From: Diploptera punctata
Lineage: Eukaryota; Arthropoda; Insecta; Blattodea; Blaberidae
NCBI GenBank assembly: GCA_030220185.1
Contig: JASPKZ010003844.1
Span: 2,740,501 to 2,804,500 of the forward strand
Length of the DNA stretch: 64,000 nt
Direction: 5' to 3'
Positions 1 through 8,889 of the stretch are shown piece after piece. The position numbers and the translations under genes were made by a program. Under the pieces are notes generated by a model. It was not told where the DNA came from. It saw only the letters and a program-made list of their open reading frames with translations, and ran no database searches. Positions within the stretch are counted from its first letter, which is position 1. Each line of letters opens with the position of its first letter.

Positions 1-191
1 AAGATTTGGTACTAAAAGTGTGCGTACACTTACTTTATGAGTCAGTGCAACAAATGGCATCAAAATGTCAGTTTTATAAATGGGGATTAGCCAGTTGATG
101 CATAAAATCGTCCAATTTCTACTTGATTTTCCATACTATATTCTTGTAATTATGTTGCTATATATATATATGGTATGATAAGAAAAATAAA

Positions 192-262
192 TGCCTGGAC
201 GGGATTCGAACCCGGAACTCTGAGTCTGTACCTCAGCATGATATCCATTACACCACCAGGCA
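192..262 (-). tRNA. tRNA-like sequence (pseudogene or SINE head), left arm
   Basis: Read on the minus strand this 71-nt segment folds as a tRNA: a 7-bp acceptor (TGCCTGG with CCAGGCA), an A-box-like TGGTGTAATGG, a 5-bp anticodon stem CTGAG/CTCAG with loop GTACAGA, and a B-box GGTTCGAATCC. The loop would give anticodon ACA, which does not fit a normal isotype, so a working tRNA is doubtful. It more likely serves as an internal pol III promoter of a repeat. Confidence 0.65.
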
Positions 263-320
263 AATCCAATTCAAACATTTATTTTTCTTATATATGTATT
301 ATATTCTCCATTATTACTAG

Positions 321-855
321 ATGTCGCGACATCTAGTAATAATGGAGAATATAATACATATATAAGAAAAATAAGTGTTTGAATTGGATTCACCTGGTGG
401 TGTAATGGATATCACGCTGAGGTACAGATGTTGCGACATCTAGTAATAATGGAGAATATAATACATATATAAGAAAAATAAGTGTTTGAATTGGATTCGC
501 CTGGTGGTGTAATGGATATCACGCTGAGGTACAGATGTCGCGACATCTAGTAATAATGGAGAATATAATACATATATAAGAAAAATAAGTGTTTGAATTG
601 GATTCGCCTGGTGGTGTAATGGGTATCACGCTGAGGTACAGATGTCGCGACATCTAGTAATAATGGAGAATATAATACATATATAAGAAAAATAAGTGTT
701 TGAATTGGATTTGCCTGGTGGTGTAATGGATATCACGCTGAGGTACAGATGTCGCGACATCTAGTAATAATGGAGAATATAATACATATATAAGAAAAAT
801 AAGTGTTTGAATTGGATTCACCTGGTGGTGTAATGGATATCACGCTGAGGTACAG
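321..855 (+). repeat. 107-bp tandem repeat array, five copies
   Basis: The palindromic start atgtcgcgacat (once mutated to atgttgcgac) recurs at 321, 428, 535, 642 and 749, exactly 107 bp apart. Each unit holds the inner flank, then the 5' half of the tRNA, stopping in the anticodon loop (gaggtacag) where the next unit begins. Copies differ by only a few substitutions, so the expansion is recent. Only the last copy runs on into a complete tRNA. Confidence 0.92.
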
Positions 856-889
856 ACTCAGAGTTCCGGGTTCGAATCCCGTCCAGGCA
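819..889 (+). tRNA. tRNA-like sequence, right arm
   Basis: Plus-strand partner of the tRNA-like sequence at 192-262. It has the same anticodon arm and the same B-box GGTTCGAATCC, but the acceptor 5' strand carries a G-to-A change (cacctgg) that weakens pairing with ccaggca. It closes the 107-bp array and begins the right terminal arm. Confidence 0.6.
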
Positions 890-949
890 TTTATTTTTCT
901 TATCATACCATATTAAGCTTGCAATGCTCAATGTTAAACATTTAATTAT

Positions 950-951
<2 letters not shown>

Positions 952-983
<32 letters not shown>
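952..983. repeat. (TA)n microsatellite
   Basis: Uninterrupted TA dinucleotides, about 16 units, directly after the palindromic tRNA element. Nothing else is recognised between 984 and 1304. Confidence 0.95.
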
Positions 984-984
<1 letters not shown>

Positions 985-1304
985 TTTTGTCATTAATAAC
1001 ATTTCATACTATTTTAAACATTTTACAATGATATTTATAACATTTGTTTTACAATTATTAAATATTTATCCATGTATGCAATGATTTCTTCACTTCTACA
1101 GAACTGCAGTGCACATACGCGAGATGCATGAATGTTTAATATAACTTTCACAAGATGTTAGTAAAATCAGTGTTACCAACATTCACGATTAATTTCACAC
1201 CATATTTCAAGAAATTAACTTCACTTTGTTAGGTTTCAATGGGACAAGTTAGTATACTCAAGATTAGTTTATAGTTTGTTAAATAATGTGTGTGTAAATC
1301 ATAT

Positions 1305-1480
1305 TTGAAGAGAAAAATTATAGGCTCAGACCGGGGCATGAACCCAGGAACTTTGGCTTTCCGGGCCAATACTTTACCAACTGAGCTACCTGAGCGGTTT
1401 GAGCGTATAATTTTTCTCTGCAAATATGATTTATCCATCATTGAAATGTATGAAATGAATAATAAAAACATCAGAAATGT
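1305..1480 (-). mobile_element. tRNA-bearing inverted-repeat element
   Basis: A minus-strand tRNA-like sequence (1324-1395; acceptor GCTCAG with CTGAGC, D arm GTAGCTCAGTTGG, B-box-like GGGTTCATGCC) is enclosed by inverted repeats, tttgaagagaaaaatta on the left and taatttttctctgcaaa on the right. The tail tttatccatcattgaa recurs at 55990 and 56300 in the related palindrome. The anticodon loop CCGGAAA lacks the universal U33, so this is a repeat component rather than a working tRNA. Confidence 0.7.
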
Positions 1481-1589
1481 GTGTAGTTTATTTTGTTAGG
1501 TTAGGAAGAGGGAAGTTAGTGTACATCTATTTCTAATAAACGTTTGGAAATTAAAAAAATTAAAATTCATCGGAGAACATTTTGTTTAA

Positions 1590-1690
1590 ACAACTCACCT
1601 CATAGGATTCATGCTTCCATGATACCGCGGTTTCAAACACAGTCGTGTTCATCCTCAGCCATAACTCTGACTGGAAATTTTACTCTTTGA
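1590..1690 (-). mobile_element. Penelope-type terminal remnant
   Basis: A short segment bounded on the left by the ctcacctcat motif that marks many Penelope-like ends in this window. It carries the hammerhead motif listed separately and no coding sequence. The DNA to about 2040 shows nothing further that I recognise. Confidence 0.45.
1614..1664 (-). ncRNA. Hammerhead ribozyme motif (type I, minimal)
   Basis: On the minus strand the core reads CTGAGGA, stem II (AACAC with GTGTT around GACT), GAAA, a palindromic stem III sequence ACCGCGGT, then the cleavage triplet GTA. Bases after the scissile bond (TCAT) pair with ATGG just before the core, one pair being G-U. All conserved core bases are present. 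Such short palindromic stem III hammerheads are known from Penelope-like elements and are thought to work as dimers. Activity is inferred only. Confidence 0.65.
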
Positions 1691-2127
1691 AAATTTATTG
1701 AGAAGGTTGGTCATATTGATTTCACAGCTATGTGATTCCATCCAGCGGCAATTCTATAAATGTTTTGTAGGACTTCACAGACATGTGGTTCCACCTAGTG
1801 TCAACTCTATAAACATTTGCGCATGTGCACAGTTATTCTGTAGGACTTAGAAAAATTGTGGTGGAAATCAAACTAAAGTTTTTCCAAAAAATTTCCAATT
1901 AAACCAATCGGATTGTTATTCTTTCAACAGCTGATACAGATATACCATAAAGTTTCATTAAATGTTAAGCAATATGTTTCTTAAATATTTTAAAAGCAGA
2001 AGGAAAAGATATCCTATTCTTTTTTTTTTACAAATAGACTCTTCTCAAAATAATTATGTTTACGATTTTTATTATTAATTTAACACTTCTCATAGAAGGA
2101 TAAATTAATAATAAAAATCGTCAATAG

Positions 2128-2391
2128 AAGCCCTACTGGCTATAAAGTAGTGTTAAATTCCCAATAAATGTCTTCTTAACTAAGAAGCCGCCATTTGCAA
2201 AGATAGAAGCTATGGTTTCAAGCATTTGGCGCGAGGGAATTACAACATACATAAGAGAAAAATTTGCATCTAGATCGTAACTCGCCTCGGTAGCTCAGTT
2301 GGTAGAGCACTTGGCCCGGAAAGCCAAGGGTCCCGGGTTCGAGTCCCGGTCTAGGCGAAAAAAATTTTTCTCTTCAAATATAATTATGTTT
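2128..2391 (+). mobile_element. tRNA-bearing SINE-like element, nearly complete
   Basis: Shares its whole length, inverted, with 16283-16548: body agccctactggctataaa, then a tRNA-like unit, then tttctcttcaaatataat. The tRNA is enclosed by the inverted repeat aagagaaaaatttg / aaatttttctctt. Here the tRNA lies near the end of the element rather than at the very front of a SINE body. Confidence 0.75.
2283..2357 (+). tRNA. tRNA-like sequence in repeat
   Basis: 75 nt with a cloverleaf: acceptor CGCCTCG against CTAGGCG (one mismatch), D arm GTAGCTCAGTTGGTAGAGC, anticodon stem TTGGC/GCCAA with loop CCGGAAA, T arm CCGGGTTCGAGTCCCGG. Loop position 33 is C rather than U. The A and B boxes look intact, so pol III transcription is plausible; a role in translation is not. 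Confidence 0.65.
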
Positions 2392-2419
2392 ATTAAGAAG
2401 TCTTGAGGAATGTACTTGC

Positions 2420-2672
2420 CTGTATGTTTCAAGGCGAAGAAGTTCATGAATAATAAACCCTTGTATAAAACGTAAAATTCTTTGTCTCATGTGGTCTTTA
2501 AGCTTATTTACTAAGTCTTCTGTTCCTATTATAGGCTCGTTATTTTGCTTGCCTTTCAATTTCTTTCCTGATTTATCTTTCTTATTTTTATTCACAGGTT
2601 TTATTTCTTTATTTTTTGTAGTTAATTTTCTTTTTCCTTTTATATTTTTATTTTGCTTTCCATTTTTTTCAT
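2420..2672 (-). CDS. ANKMY1-like gene, exon with basic linker and helical segment (last exon in window)
   Basis: Acceptor tttcaatgtag precedes the exon; the first two bases complete an Asp codon with exon 4833-4938. The first half is extremely Lys/Asn-rich and probably disordered. The second half (DLVNKLKDHMRQRILRF and on) is helical and lines up with the vertebrate ANKMY1 segment just before the MYND finger. The donor is a GC donor, ACAG|GCAAGT, which matches the GC-AG consensus well; a normal GT is not available nearby. The exon ends in phase 2. The MYND zinc finger, a cysteine-rich protein-interaction domain, is not found in the remaining 2.4 kb and must lie beyond the window. Confidence 0.75.
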
Positions 2673-2855
2673 CTACATTGAAAAAAAAATAGAATTAATA
2701 TTTAACATAAAGTTCTAATTTTGATTCTTCTTTGCTAAACATAAGTTAGTTAAATGTAATAGTATAAACAAAAAAAAAACAAACTTGATCTCTTATGCGC
2801 AATCTCTTATTTCATTATAAAAATCAAATAATATTAAAACAAACAATTGTGGTAA

Positions 2856-3375
2856 TTATATTTGAAGAGAAAAATTTTCGCCTAGACCGGAAAGCCAAGG
2901 GTCCCGGGTTCGGGTCTCGGTCTAGGCGAAAAAAAAATTTTCTCTTCAAATATAATTTATCCTTCAATGAGAAGTGTAGTAGTAGTAGTAGTAGTCTAAT
3001 GACCATTAGCTTGGATGTGTTATATTTGCTTTCTTGCTTCCCAATAGAGTCCTGCCAGAGTTCTTGTAGGTGACATCTTCAGAGCCTCACAGCTAGCAAG
3101 ATGATCTTTGTTCATGGTAGTGTTATTGTCTTGGCACAGGATACAATTTGGAGAGTTGAAGATTCCAATTTTATGGAGGTGTGCTGCCAGGTAGTCATGG
3201 CCTGTTAACAGTCTGAATGTTGCTACTGCTTCATGTCTTGGTTGTTCAGGTATTAAGTTTTTTATTCTGCGAGATAGCTGCCCATGGTTTCTCATTACTT
3301 TGTGATTTGAAGTGCTCCATCAGTTCTTTCTGGAAGTTTCAATGAGAAGTGTTAAATTAATAATAAAATCGTCGA
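2856..3375. mobile_element. Rearranged tRNA inverted-repeat element, interrupted
   Basis: The ends tatttgaagagaaaaatt and aattttctcttcaaata enclose a shrunken tRNA-like core (2877-2928) that keeps a B-box-like GGTTCGGGTC but has lost the D and anticodon arms, so the whole unit folds back on itself. Its 3' part continues at 3346 after a retrotransposon insertion at 2976-3345. Confidence 0.6.
2976..3345 (-). pseudogene. Non-LTR retrotransposon, 3' end fragment (RNase H tail and zinc knuckle)
   Basis: The minus-strand frame at 3020-3295 carries AVATFRLLTGHDYLAAHL and a CxxC..H..C knuckle, matching the C-terminus of the larger element at 20259-21963. The fragment ends in a short ACT-repeat tail (2978-2995). 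It is flanked by a target duplication, ttcaatgagaagtgt, on both sides, so it is a genuine 5'-truncated insertion into the tRNA element. Confidence 0.8.
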
Positions 3376-3599
3376 TTGTGGTAATACTGCATTCATGAAA
3401 GAAATAACCAGAGATTCCAATAAAAATAATAGATTTTAAACTCCAATTTGTTGATCAGTTTGAAAACATTAAATTATTCAGAATAAATTATTGTTATTTC
3501 TAAATATTTATAAGCAGTAAACTAATGCATTGTTTAAGTTATGTAGGTAGGAAATAACACTATGAGGTTTATTTTAATTTATATTGAGTTGTTTTTGTC

Positions 3600-4625
3600 T
3601 CGCTTCATACTTCTTAACTCCCTCGCAGACTCGAGTTTCATTACTGCATTTGTGACATTCTCAATGCTACATCATGATCACAACTGACGTCCAACGGTTT
3701 CCTCTCCTGTAGATTGATTTCTGCACCCTCTGATGGCTGACCGATGAACCTCCAAAACAATCCCCTCTCCTCTTCACCAGGTATTTCAAAATTCATAGTT
3801 ATGTTTTTATTCTTGTATATGTAAATTTTCTCCCAAATTGTGAGTTCCTTCGGTTTTTCCAACTCATCATCACCTTAAGGCACGAAAACTTCAAAAGTGA
3901 AAGTTTTGGCCTTCTCAACAATCCTCCTCCATGCCAATCTGTCTCTTGCCATATTCACACTAGTCACTTTCATTTTCCTTAGATCGTTCATTGTGTCATC
4001 CTCCCATCTGATCTTCGGTCTTCCTACAGCTCTGCCTCCTATAGGTTTCCATTTGTAGAGTTTTTTGACCAGTCTCTGATCATCCATTCTTATCAAATGT
4101 CCAAGCCAACCAATTCTGAGAGATCTTATATGGTTTGGTTATGTTCTGATTTTTGATTAATTTGTTTAGTTCGTTATTTGTTGTGATTCTCTAACAGTTA
4201 TCAGTTCCTCTACTTGGTCCAAATATTCTTCTTAAAACTTTTTCTTTCAAAAATTAGTAATTTGTGTTTTATTGTTTCTTTTAGGACCCAAGTTTCACAA
4301 GCATATGTAACTACTGGTGTATTGAGTGTTTTGTATAACCTTATTTTTGCAGTTTTTTATATTAATTTGCTTTTAAATAAGGTTCTATTTGCAAAATAAG
4401 CTTTATTCCCATTTACCAATCTTTCTTTAATTTCCTCTTCTATTTTCCAACTGTTTAAGTAATTTTGCTTTGGTTTCTATTCTGTGTTTTTCTGACCAAG
4501 CATGTGAAACCATTGGACGTCAGTTGTGATCGTGATGTAGCGTTGAGAATGTCACAAATTCAGTGACAAAACTCGAGTCTGCGAGGGAGTTAAGAAGTAT
4601 GAGGTGAGTCATAAACAATTCAACA
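3600..4625. mobile_element. Penelope-like element pair, head-to-head, with nested non-LTR insertion
   Basis: The minus strand encodes endonuclease C-terminal sequence: HAWSEKHRIETKAKLLKQ at about 4449-4510, continuing at 3640-3862 with KPKELTIWEKIYIYKNKN and NFEIPGEEERGLFWRF. At 4511 the coding tail flips to the plus strand (PLDVSCDRDVALRMSQ), so two 3' ends face away from a common centre. Left and right arms share aactccctcgcagactcgag. Both arms contain a decayed hammerhead (TTGAGAA core, stem II, then ACTCGAGTC). The direct neighbour actatgaggtt at about 3560 marks the outer boundary. Confidence 0.75.
3868..4440 (-). pseudogene. Non-LTR retrotransposon C-terminal fragment nested in Penelope remnant
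   Basis: The minus-strand frames read as the tail of an RTE/Jockey-type ORF2: TYACETWVLKETIKHKL, then GWLGHLIRMDDQRLVKKL and the closing GRPKIRWEDDTMNDLRK. It splits the endonuclease coding sequence between the codons LLKQLE and KPKEL. Frameshifts and stops are present. Confidence 0.75.
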
Positions 4626-4832
4626 TAAATTAATGCATTCTTTACTTATATAATTCCACACTTCACATTAAGAAGTAAGTATATTTTGCACTTTGTAAGA
4701 AGTATAATTAAAAATATGTCAAAACTATTTGCACTTATTCCGTTTAGTATTATTTTCATAAATATCTTGGAACAAGTTTATTAGACATCTATTGTTCTCC
4801 CATTTATTTTCTTACTTATGCTTAATACTCAC

Positions 4833-4938
4833 CATTATATCCAAGAATGTTGTAAATATATTCAATAGAATTTCCTGTAAAATCTGCTTCCATCACTTTT
4901 TTCAGGGGATTGGCTCCATATTCCACAAGCAAATTTAT
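4833..4938 (-). CDS. ANKMY1-like gene, short ankyrin exon
   Basis: Acceptor with a long T run then caaaaatag; the exon opens INLLVEYGANPLKKVMEA, which continues the ankyrin helix pair begun in exon 7427-7669 and matches the vertebrate segment LIDRLISHGADILKPVM. Donor AATG|GTGAGT. It starts in phase 0 and ends in phase 1, fitting both neighbours. The exon is 35 codons long, too short to be noticed as an open frame by itself; I found it from the splice sites and the family alignment. Confidence 0.8.
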
Positions 4939-5459
4939 CTATTTTTGAAAAAAAAAAAAAAGAGAGTATGTATTTTTAATTTTCTTGAATGCTGAATGAA
5001 TATTTATCAAAAAATCAATAAAGTTAAAAGAAATTAACTTGTTTCTTTTTAATTTGTATTTTTATGTACAAAATAAAGGTACCCAACAGCCAATGAAAGT
5101 GTATGAGAGTGGTGATGTAAGAATTCATTATTCTTAATCAATGACTTTAGGAGGATGAAGACTGGTTTGCCCTTTCTCTGGCTGACTTTATCCCTAGGAG
5201 AATTCCTGATGGTCATTTTATAGGAGGCTGAGTGGACCCTAGGATCAGTCTGGATTCAAATAAACTAAGAAAAATCTCCACCCTTCCACTTTTCGAGATT
5301 TAAAATAAGTATTTAATGAGTCAAATGCATTGTCATCTGAATTATCTAGCCCAGTGTACTTTTACAATTTCCTAAACATGGTCAAGATTTTTTTTAAATA
5401 CCGGTACATTACAAAACTCCGTTGAGGTCACTATGTTAAAAATTTTCCGATTGAGGGTC

Positions 5460-5793
5460 TTTCCACTTTTCAGCGGTTGCCCTTTTACCAGCCGGCTGCT
5501 GGCCCTTCACATCCACATGTGTCAATCACAGAGGTAGATGATCAACAGCCAGTGTAGGGGTGACATGTGGTTAGCATGTCGAGTACCCCAGCCGTTATAG
5601 CTGGTTCCTCAACCTGGAGCCGCTACTTATTGTAGCTACCCAATTGCCTCATGATGCTGGGTGGGCACCGGTCCCATACTGGCCGAAATACCATGAGAAA
5701 ATTTCTTCCCCCTTGGAGACTCGAACCAGCGCAAGTCCCGTAGCCCTGCGCCAAGGCTTCCTACCTTAACCGCTCGGCTACGGCGCAGGCGGA
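5460..5793 (-). mobile_element. SINE-like repeat with tRNA-like head
   Basis: Minus strand, the right end starts CGCCTGCGCCGTAGCCGAGC and contains an A-box-like TAGCCGAGCGG and a B-box GGTTCGAGTCTCC about 60 nt on, like a Leu/Ser-type tRNA with extended variable arm. The body is GC-richer than its surroundings. I see only one copy in the window and no clear target duplication. Nothing recognised between 4990 and 5459. Confidence 0.55.
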
Positions 5794-5809
5794 CTTGTTT
5801 TTAAAAATT

Positions 5810-6028
5810 TTAAGAAATATAAAACAGTACCTGAGATCTCAGTTTTCCTCAACAATCAGCAGTATAGTTTTGTAGGAGGACTTTCGAAAACTTAAGTTTC
5901 ATCTTCTGCAAACTGGAATGCAGAAGATGAAACGTTAAAAGTTTTCAAACGCTTTCTACCAAAAATGTACCAACTGCTGAAGTGTTAGAGCATAATTGAG
6001 AATTCTAGAGTACTGTTTATAAGTATTG
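5810..6028. mobile_element. Palindromic element with decayed hammerhead arms
   Basis: The arms mirror around aactggaa at about 5915-5922; both carry cagaagatgaaac. On the minus strand CAGAAGA, TGAAAC-TTAA-GTTTTC and GAAA follow in hammerhead order, with U4 changed to A. The left outer segment (cctgagatctcag...) reappears inverted at 6736-6799, between the two halves of the tandem duplication. I interpret this as another Penelope-type terminal palindrome. Confidence 0.5.
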
Positions 6029-6054
6029 TCTTAATTTTTTTAATATGGTATATT

Positions 6055-6440
6055 AAAAACCAAAGAGAGATGAACAGACAGGTGAATGGAAAATACTATA
6101 TAACAGTGAATTATATGATCTTTATAGGAAGCCAGATATAATGAGAACAGTTAAGTCTCGTAGACTGCGATGGGCAGGACATGTGGCATGAATGGGGAAT
6201 GAAAGACGTGCATGGAAGCTTCTTGTAGGAAAATCAGAGGGAAAACGCCCAGTTGGTAGACCAAGAATGAGGTGGGAGAATAACATGAACTATGATTTGA
6301 AGGAAGTAGATTATACAGGGGATGATGGGAAAACATTGGCTCGGGATAGGAATATATGGAGAGCTTATATCCATGCAGCCATGAACCTACGAGTTCGATA
6401 GTGCCTGTGAGTTAGTTAAGTTAGTTAGTTAGTTAGTTAT
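6055..6440 (+). pseudogene. Non-LTR (RTE-like) ORF2 C-terminal fragment, copy 1
   Basis: Frames give TVKSRRLRWAGHVA followed by GRPRMRWENNMNYDLKEV and ending AAMNLRVR, the typical end of RTE-type ORF2. The element closes with a (GTTA)n tail at about 6410-6438, as RTE elements end in short tandem repeats rather than poly(A). 5'-truncated. Confidence 0.75.
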
Positions 6441-6655
6441 GGTATATTAAAATCTTGTGCTGTAAATTTTAATCTGTTGCTTGTGACTATTCCTTACATG
6501 AGTAATAAAGAGATTTTTTTAAATATATTTCCTTTTAAAACCATCCTAACTCCTCCATGAAACTTTAATATTAATTTGAGATGCTTTGATATTGCCAATT
6601 TAAGTTTGTTATATTTCAATGATTCATTGACTTCCTTTTTTTGTGGTTAACTTAC

Positions 6656-6731
6656 CATTTCCATTTTAATGTTAGAATCCAGAGAACTACAGTTGTTAGA
6701 AAAAACAAATGTTAATGGAACTCCCAAACCA
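6656..6731 (-). pseudogene. Duplicated partial ANKMY1 exon
   Basis: Exact copy of the last 76 nt of exon 7427-7669 including the donor ATG|GTAAGT, carried along by the tandem duplication. It has no acceptor, so it should not be spliced in unless a cryptic acceptor in 6732-6799 is used. Confidence 0.8.
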
Positions 6732-6825
6732 AAAGCTTTCTACAAAACTACACTGCTGATTGTTGAGAATAATTGAGATCTCAGGTACTGTTTTATATTT
6801 CTTAATTTTTTTAATATGGTATATT

Positions 6826-7211
6826 AAAAACCAAAGAGAGATGAACAGACAGGTGAATGGAAAATACTATATAACAGTGAATTATATGATCTTTATAGGA
6901 AGCCAGATATAATGAGAACAGTTAAGTCTCGTAGACTGCGATGGGCAGGACATGTGGCATGAATGGGGAATGAAAGACGTGCATGGAAGCTTCTTGTAGG
7001 AAAATCAGAGGGAAAACGCCCAGTTGGTAGACCAAGAATGAGGTGGGAGAATAACATGAACTATGATTTGAAGGAAGTAGATTATACAGGGGATGATGGG
7101 AAAACATTGGCTCGGGATAGGAATATATGGAGAGCTTATATCCATGCAGCCATGAACCTACGAGTTCGATAGTGCCTGTGAGTTAGTTAAGTTAGTTAGT
7201 TAGTTAGTTAT
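6826..7211 (+). pseudogene. Non-LTR (RTE-like) ORF2 C-terminal fragment, copy 2
   Basis: Second copy of 6055-6440 within the tandem duplication, offset by 771 bp, same frames and same (GTTA)n tail. Lies in the intron just downstream of the host exon. Confidence 0.75.
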
Positions 7212-7426
7212 GGTATATTAAAATCTTGTGCTGTAAATTTTAATCTGTTGCTTGTGACTATTCCTTACATGAGTAATAAAGAGATTTTTTTAAATATATT
7301 TCCTTTTAAAACCATCCTAACTCCTCCATGAAACTTTAATATTAATTTGAGATGCTTTGATATTGCCAATTTAAGTTTGTTATATTTCAATGATTCATTG
7401 ACTTCCTTTTTTTGTGGTTAACTTAC

Positions 7427-7669
7427 CATTTCCATTTTAATGTTAGAATCCAGAGAACTACAGTTGTTAGAAAAAACAAATGTTAATGGAACTCCCAAAC
7501 CAGGACCAAGTTTGTGATTGGGATCCACCATTCCAGAGCTCAAAAATTGTGTCACAAGGTCCACATCACCTTTCCTAATAGCCAGTGCTAGAGGTGTATG
7601 CCCCATATGTAGAATATTGGGATTTGCTGGACTCCTCTGCAGTATTAGAGTACACATGGTTCTCAATAT
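7427..7669 (-). CDS. ANKMY1-like gene, ankyrin exon
   Basis: Acceptor acattttcag, donor ATG|GTAAGT, 81 codons, phase 0 at both ends. The protein runs from ILRTMCTLILQRSPANPN through the repeat core HTPLALAIRKGDVDLVTQFL and SSGMVDPNHKLGPGLG to SNIKMEM. It contains the ankyrin signature G-TPL-LA...G..DLV..LL, and the element GPGLG aligns with the vertebrate ANKMY1 segment LTKGLGSALCVAC. Ankyrin repeats bind protein partners; no catalytic role is expected. Its 3' end was copied to 6656-6731. Confidence 0.85.
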
Positions 7670-7699
7670 CTGAAAATGTAAAATTTATAATATTAGCAA

Positions 7700-8525
7700 T
7701 TATAAACTCTCTCCTTCTTTTACTTTCTTTTATATCAACAAATACCAAATTTTTCAAACCAGGGTTTTACTTTGAGTATAGAGTTATTTTATCATAAGTA
7801 ATGCCATGAGTAATTTCCAATTTATCTAGAGAATTTGGAAATCAAGAGTGGCATTTGTTAGGACTATTTAACGAATAAAATTAAGCTGTTTACTCACAAA
7901 TCATTATTTAACTATAGTTATTTTCAAATATTTATATATTTAATGTAAACGGTGATGTTTGAAAACAAATGAGAAACAATTTGTACGCTTCATTTCCTTC
8001 CTTTGTTCATCACTGCAACCAGATCATAATATTATTTATTGCCAAAAGATCGCAATATTGTAAGAATGCACCCTAGTGGAGAAATTTATAACCAACGTTA
8101 TAGGTATTAATTAATTTGATGTCCTATGATGTAAATATGTCAATTATATTTTTCTGCAACGTCATTTCCTGGAAAATAATTCATTTAAGAGAGTGCAAAC
8201 AGTGTTTTCTTTTTTTTTTGTGGTATAATCAATTGTTACAAATGTTTTTATATCATCTATTGCATGCGCTTTCTGCTGACATTCATGCACTATATATACA
8301 ATCTGGTAGCCGTATTTCTTAGAGGGTCAGTTACTGCAAAATAATGCTATGACCTATTTAGAATGTTAAAAAGGAGGTGCTTTCCTTATTATGATAAACT
8401 TTAGTTGGTAAATTTTAGGTGAAACACGACTGTGATTGGTTGTAAATAAAAAATCATTGAAGTGTGATTGGTCATTGACTCCCATTTTGGGCATGAGTTA
8501 AATAGTCTTTTTAAATTTAAGCTTA
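7700..8525. other. Intron sequence without recognised feature
   Basis: AT-rich DNA with no open frame, splice-site pair or repeat that I can name. Confidence 0.6.
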
Positions 8526-8529
8526 TTAT

Positions 8530-8850
8530 ATTTCGACATAAGAAAGATGAAGAATGGAGAAAATTATATATAACAATGAACAACCATCTTAATGGGAGAC
8601 CATATGTAATAAGAAGAGTTAAGTCTTGTAGACTGCGATGGGAAGGACACGTGCCATGAATGGGGAATGGAAAAGTGTCCTGGAAACTACTTGTAGGGAA
8701 ATTAGATGGAAACTACTCAGGAGATAGGCCAAGAATGAGGCAGGGGATAACTTAACTATGCTTTGAAGAAAGTTAATTATATAGGGAATGATTTGAAAAT
8801 AATGGCTCAGGGTAGGACGTGCATCTACCCTATATGGTGAATCTAGAGTC
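8530..8850 (+). pseudogene. Non-LTR ORF2 C-terminal fragment, decayed
   Basis: Frames give VIRRVKSCRLRWEGHVP then WKLLVGKLDGN and RPRMRQGIT, the same tail as at 6055-6440 but with frameshifts and many substitutions, so older. Confidence 0.65.
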
Positions 8851-8889
8851 ATCTTACCTCATAACTTGTTGTATTCTATTTGAACATGA

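Larger units (their letters stand above)
170..913. mobile_element. Palindromic tRNA-bearing element with internal tandem array
   Basis: The left end (tatggtatgataagaaaa) returns as its reverse complement at the right end. A tRNA-like sequence sits in each outer arm, minus strand at 192-262 and plus strand at 819-889. The two arms meet at the palindrome atgtcgcgacat (321-332). Each tRNA is also enclosed by its own short inverted repeat (ataagaaaaataaatg outside, catttatttttcttat inside). The right arm is expanded by a 107-bp tandem repeat. No coding capacity is visible. It is probably a non-autonomous foldback or SINE-derived element; no target duplication is clear because of the flanking TA-rich DNA. 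Confidence 0.8.
6029..7502 (+). repeat. Tandem duplication, 703-bp unit at 771-bp spacing
   Basis: 6029-6731 and 6800-7502 read identical wherever I compared them, including two 69-codon frames. The unit contains a non-LTR tail fragment and the 3' end plus donor site of a host exon (true exon 7427-7669). The 68 bp between the copies (6732-6799) resemble 5949-6028 but are clearly diverged, unlike the rest. Either a very recent duplication with gene conversion, or an assembly artefact. Confidence 0.85.

Noticed and set aside
321..855. CRISPR-like array
   Set aside because: Units are continuous 107-bp repeats without unique spacers, in a eukaryotic genome.
192..889. Working tRNA genes at 192-262 and 819-889
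   Set aside because: The anticodon would be ACA, copies are inside a palindromic repeat, and acceptor pairing differs; treated as repeat components.
1..2419. MYND zinc-finger exon of the ANKMY1-like gene
   Set aside because: Searched both strands for the CxxC...CxxxC pattern with splice sites; none found, so it is assumed to lie outside the window.
6151..6336. Minus-strand frame identical at 6922-7107
   Set aside because: Shadow of the plus-strand non-LTR tail, duplicated with it.
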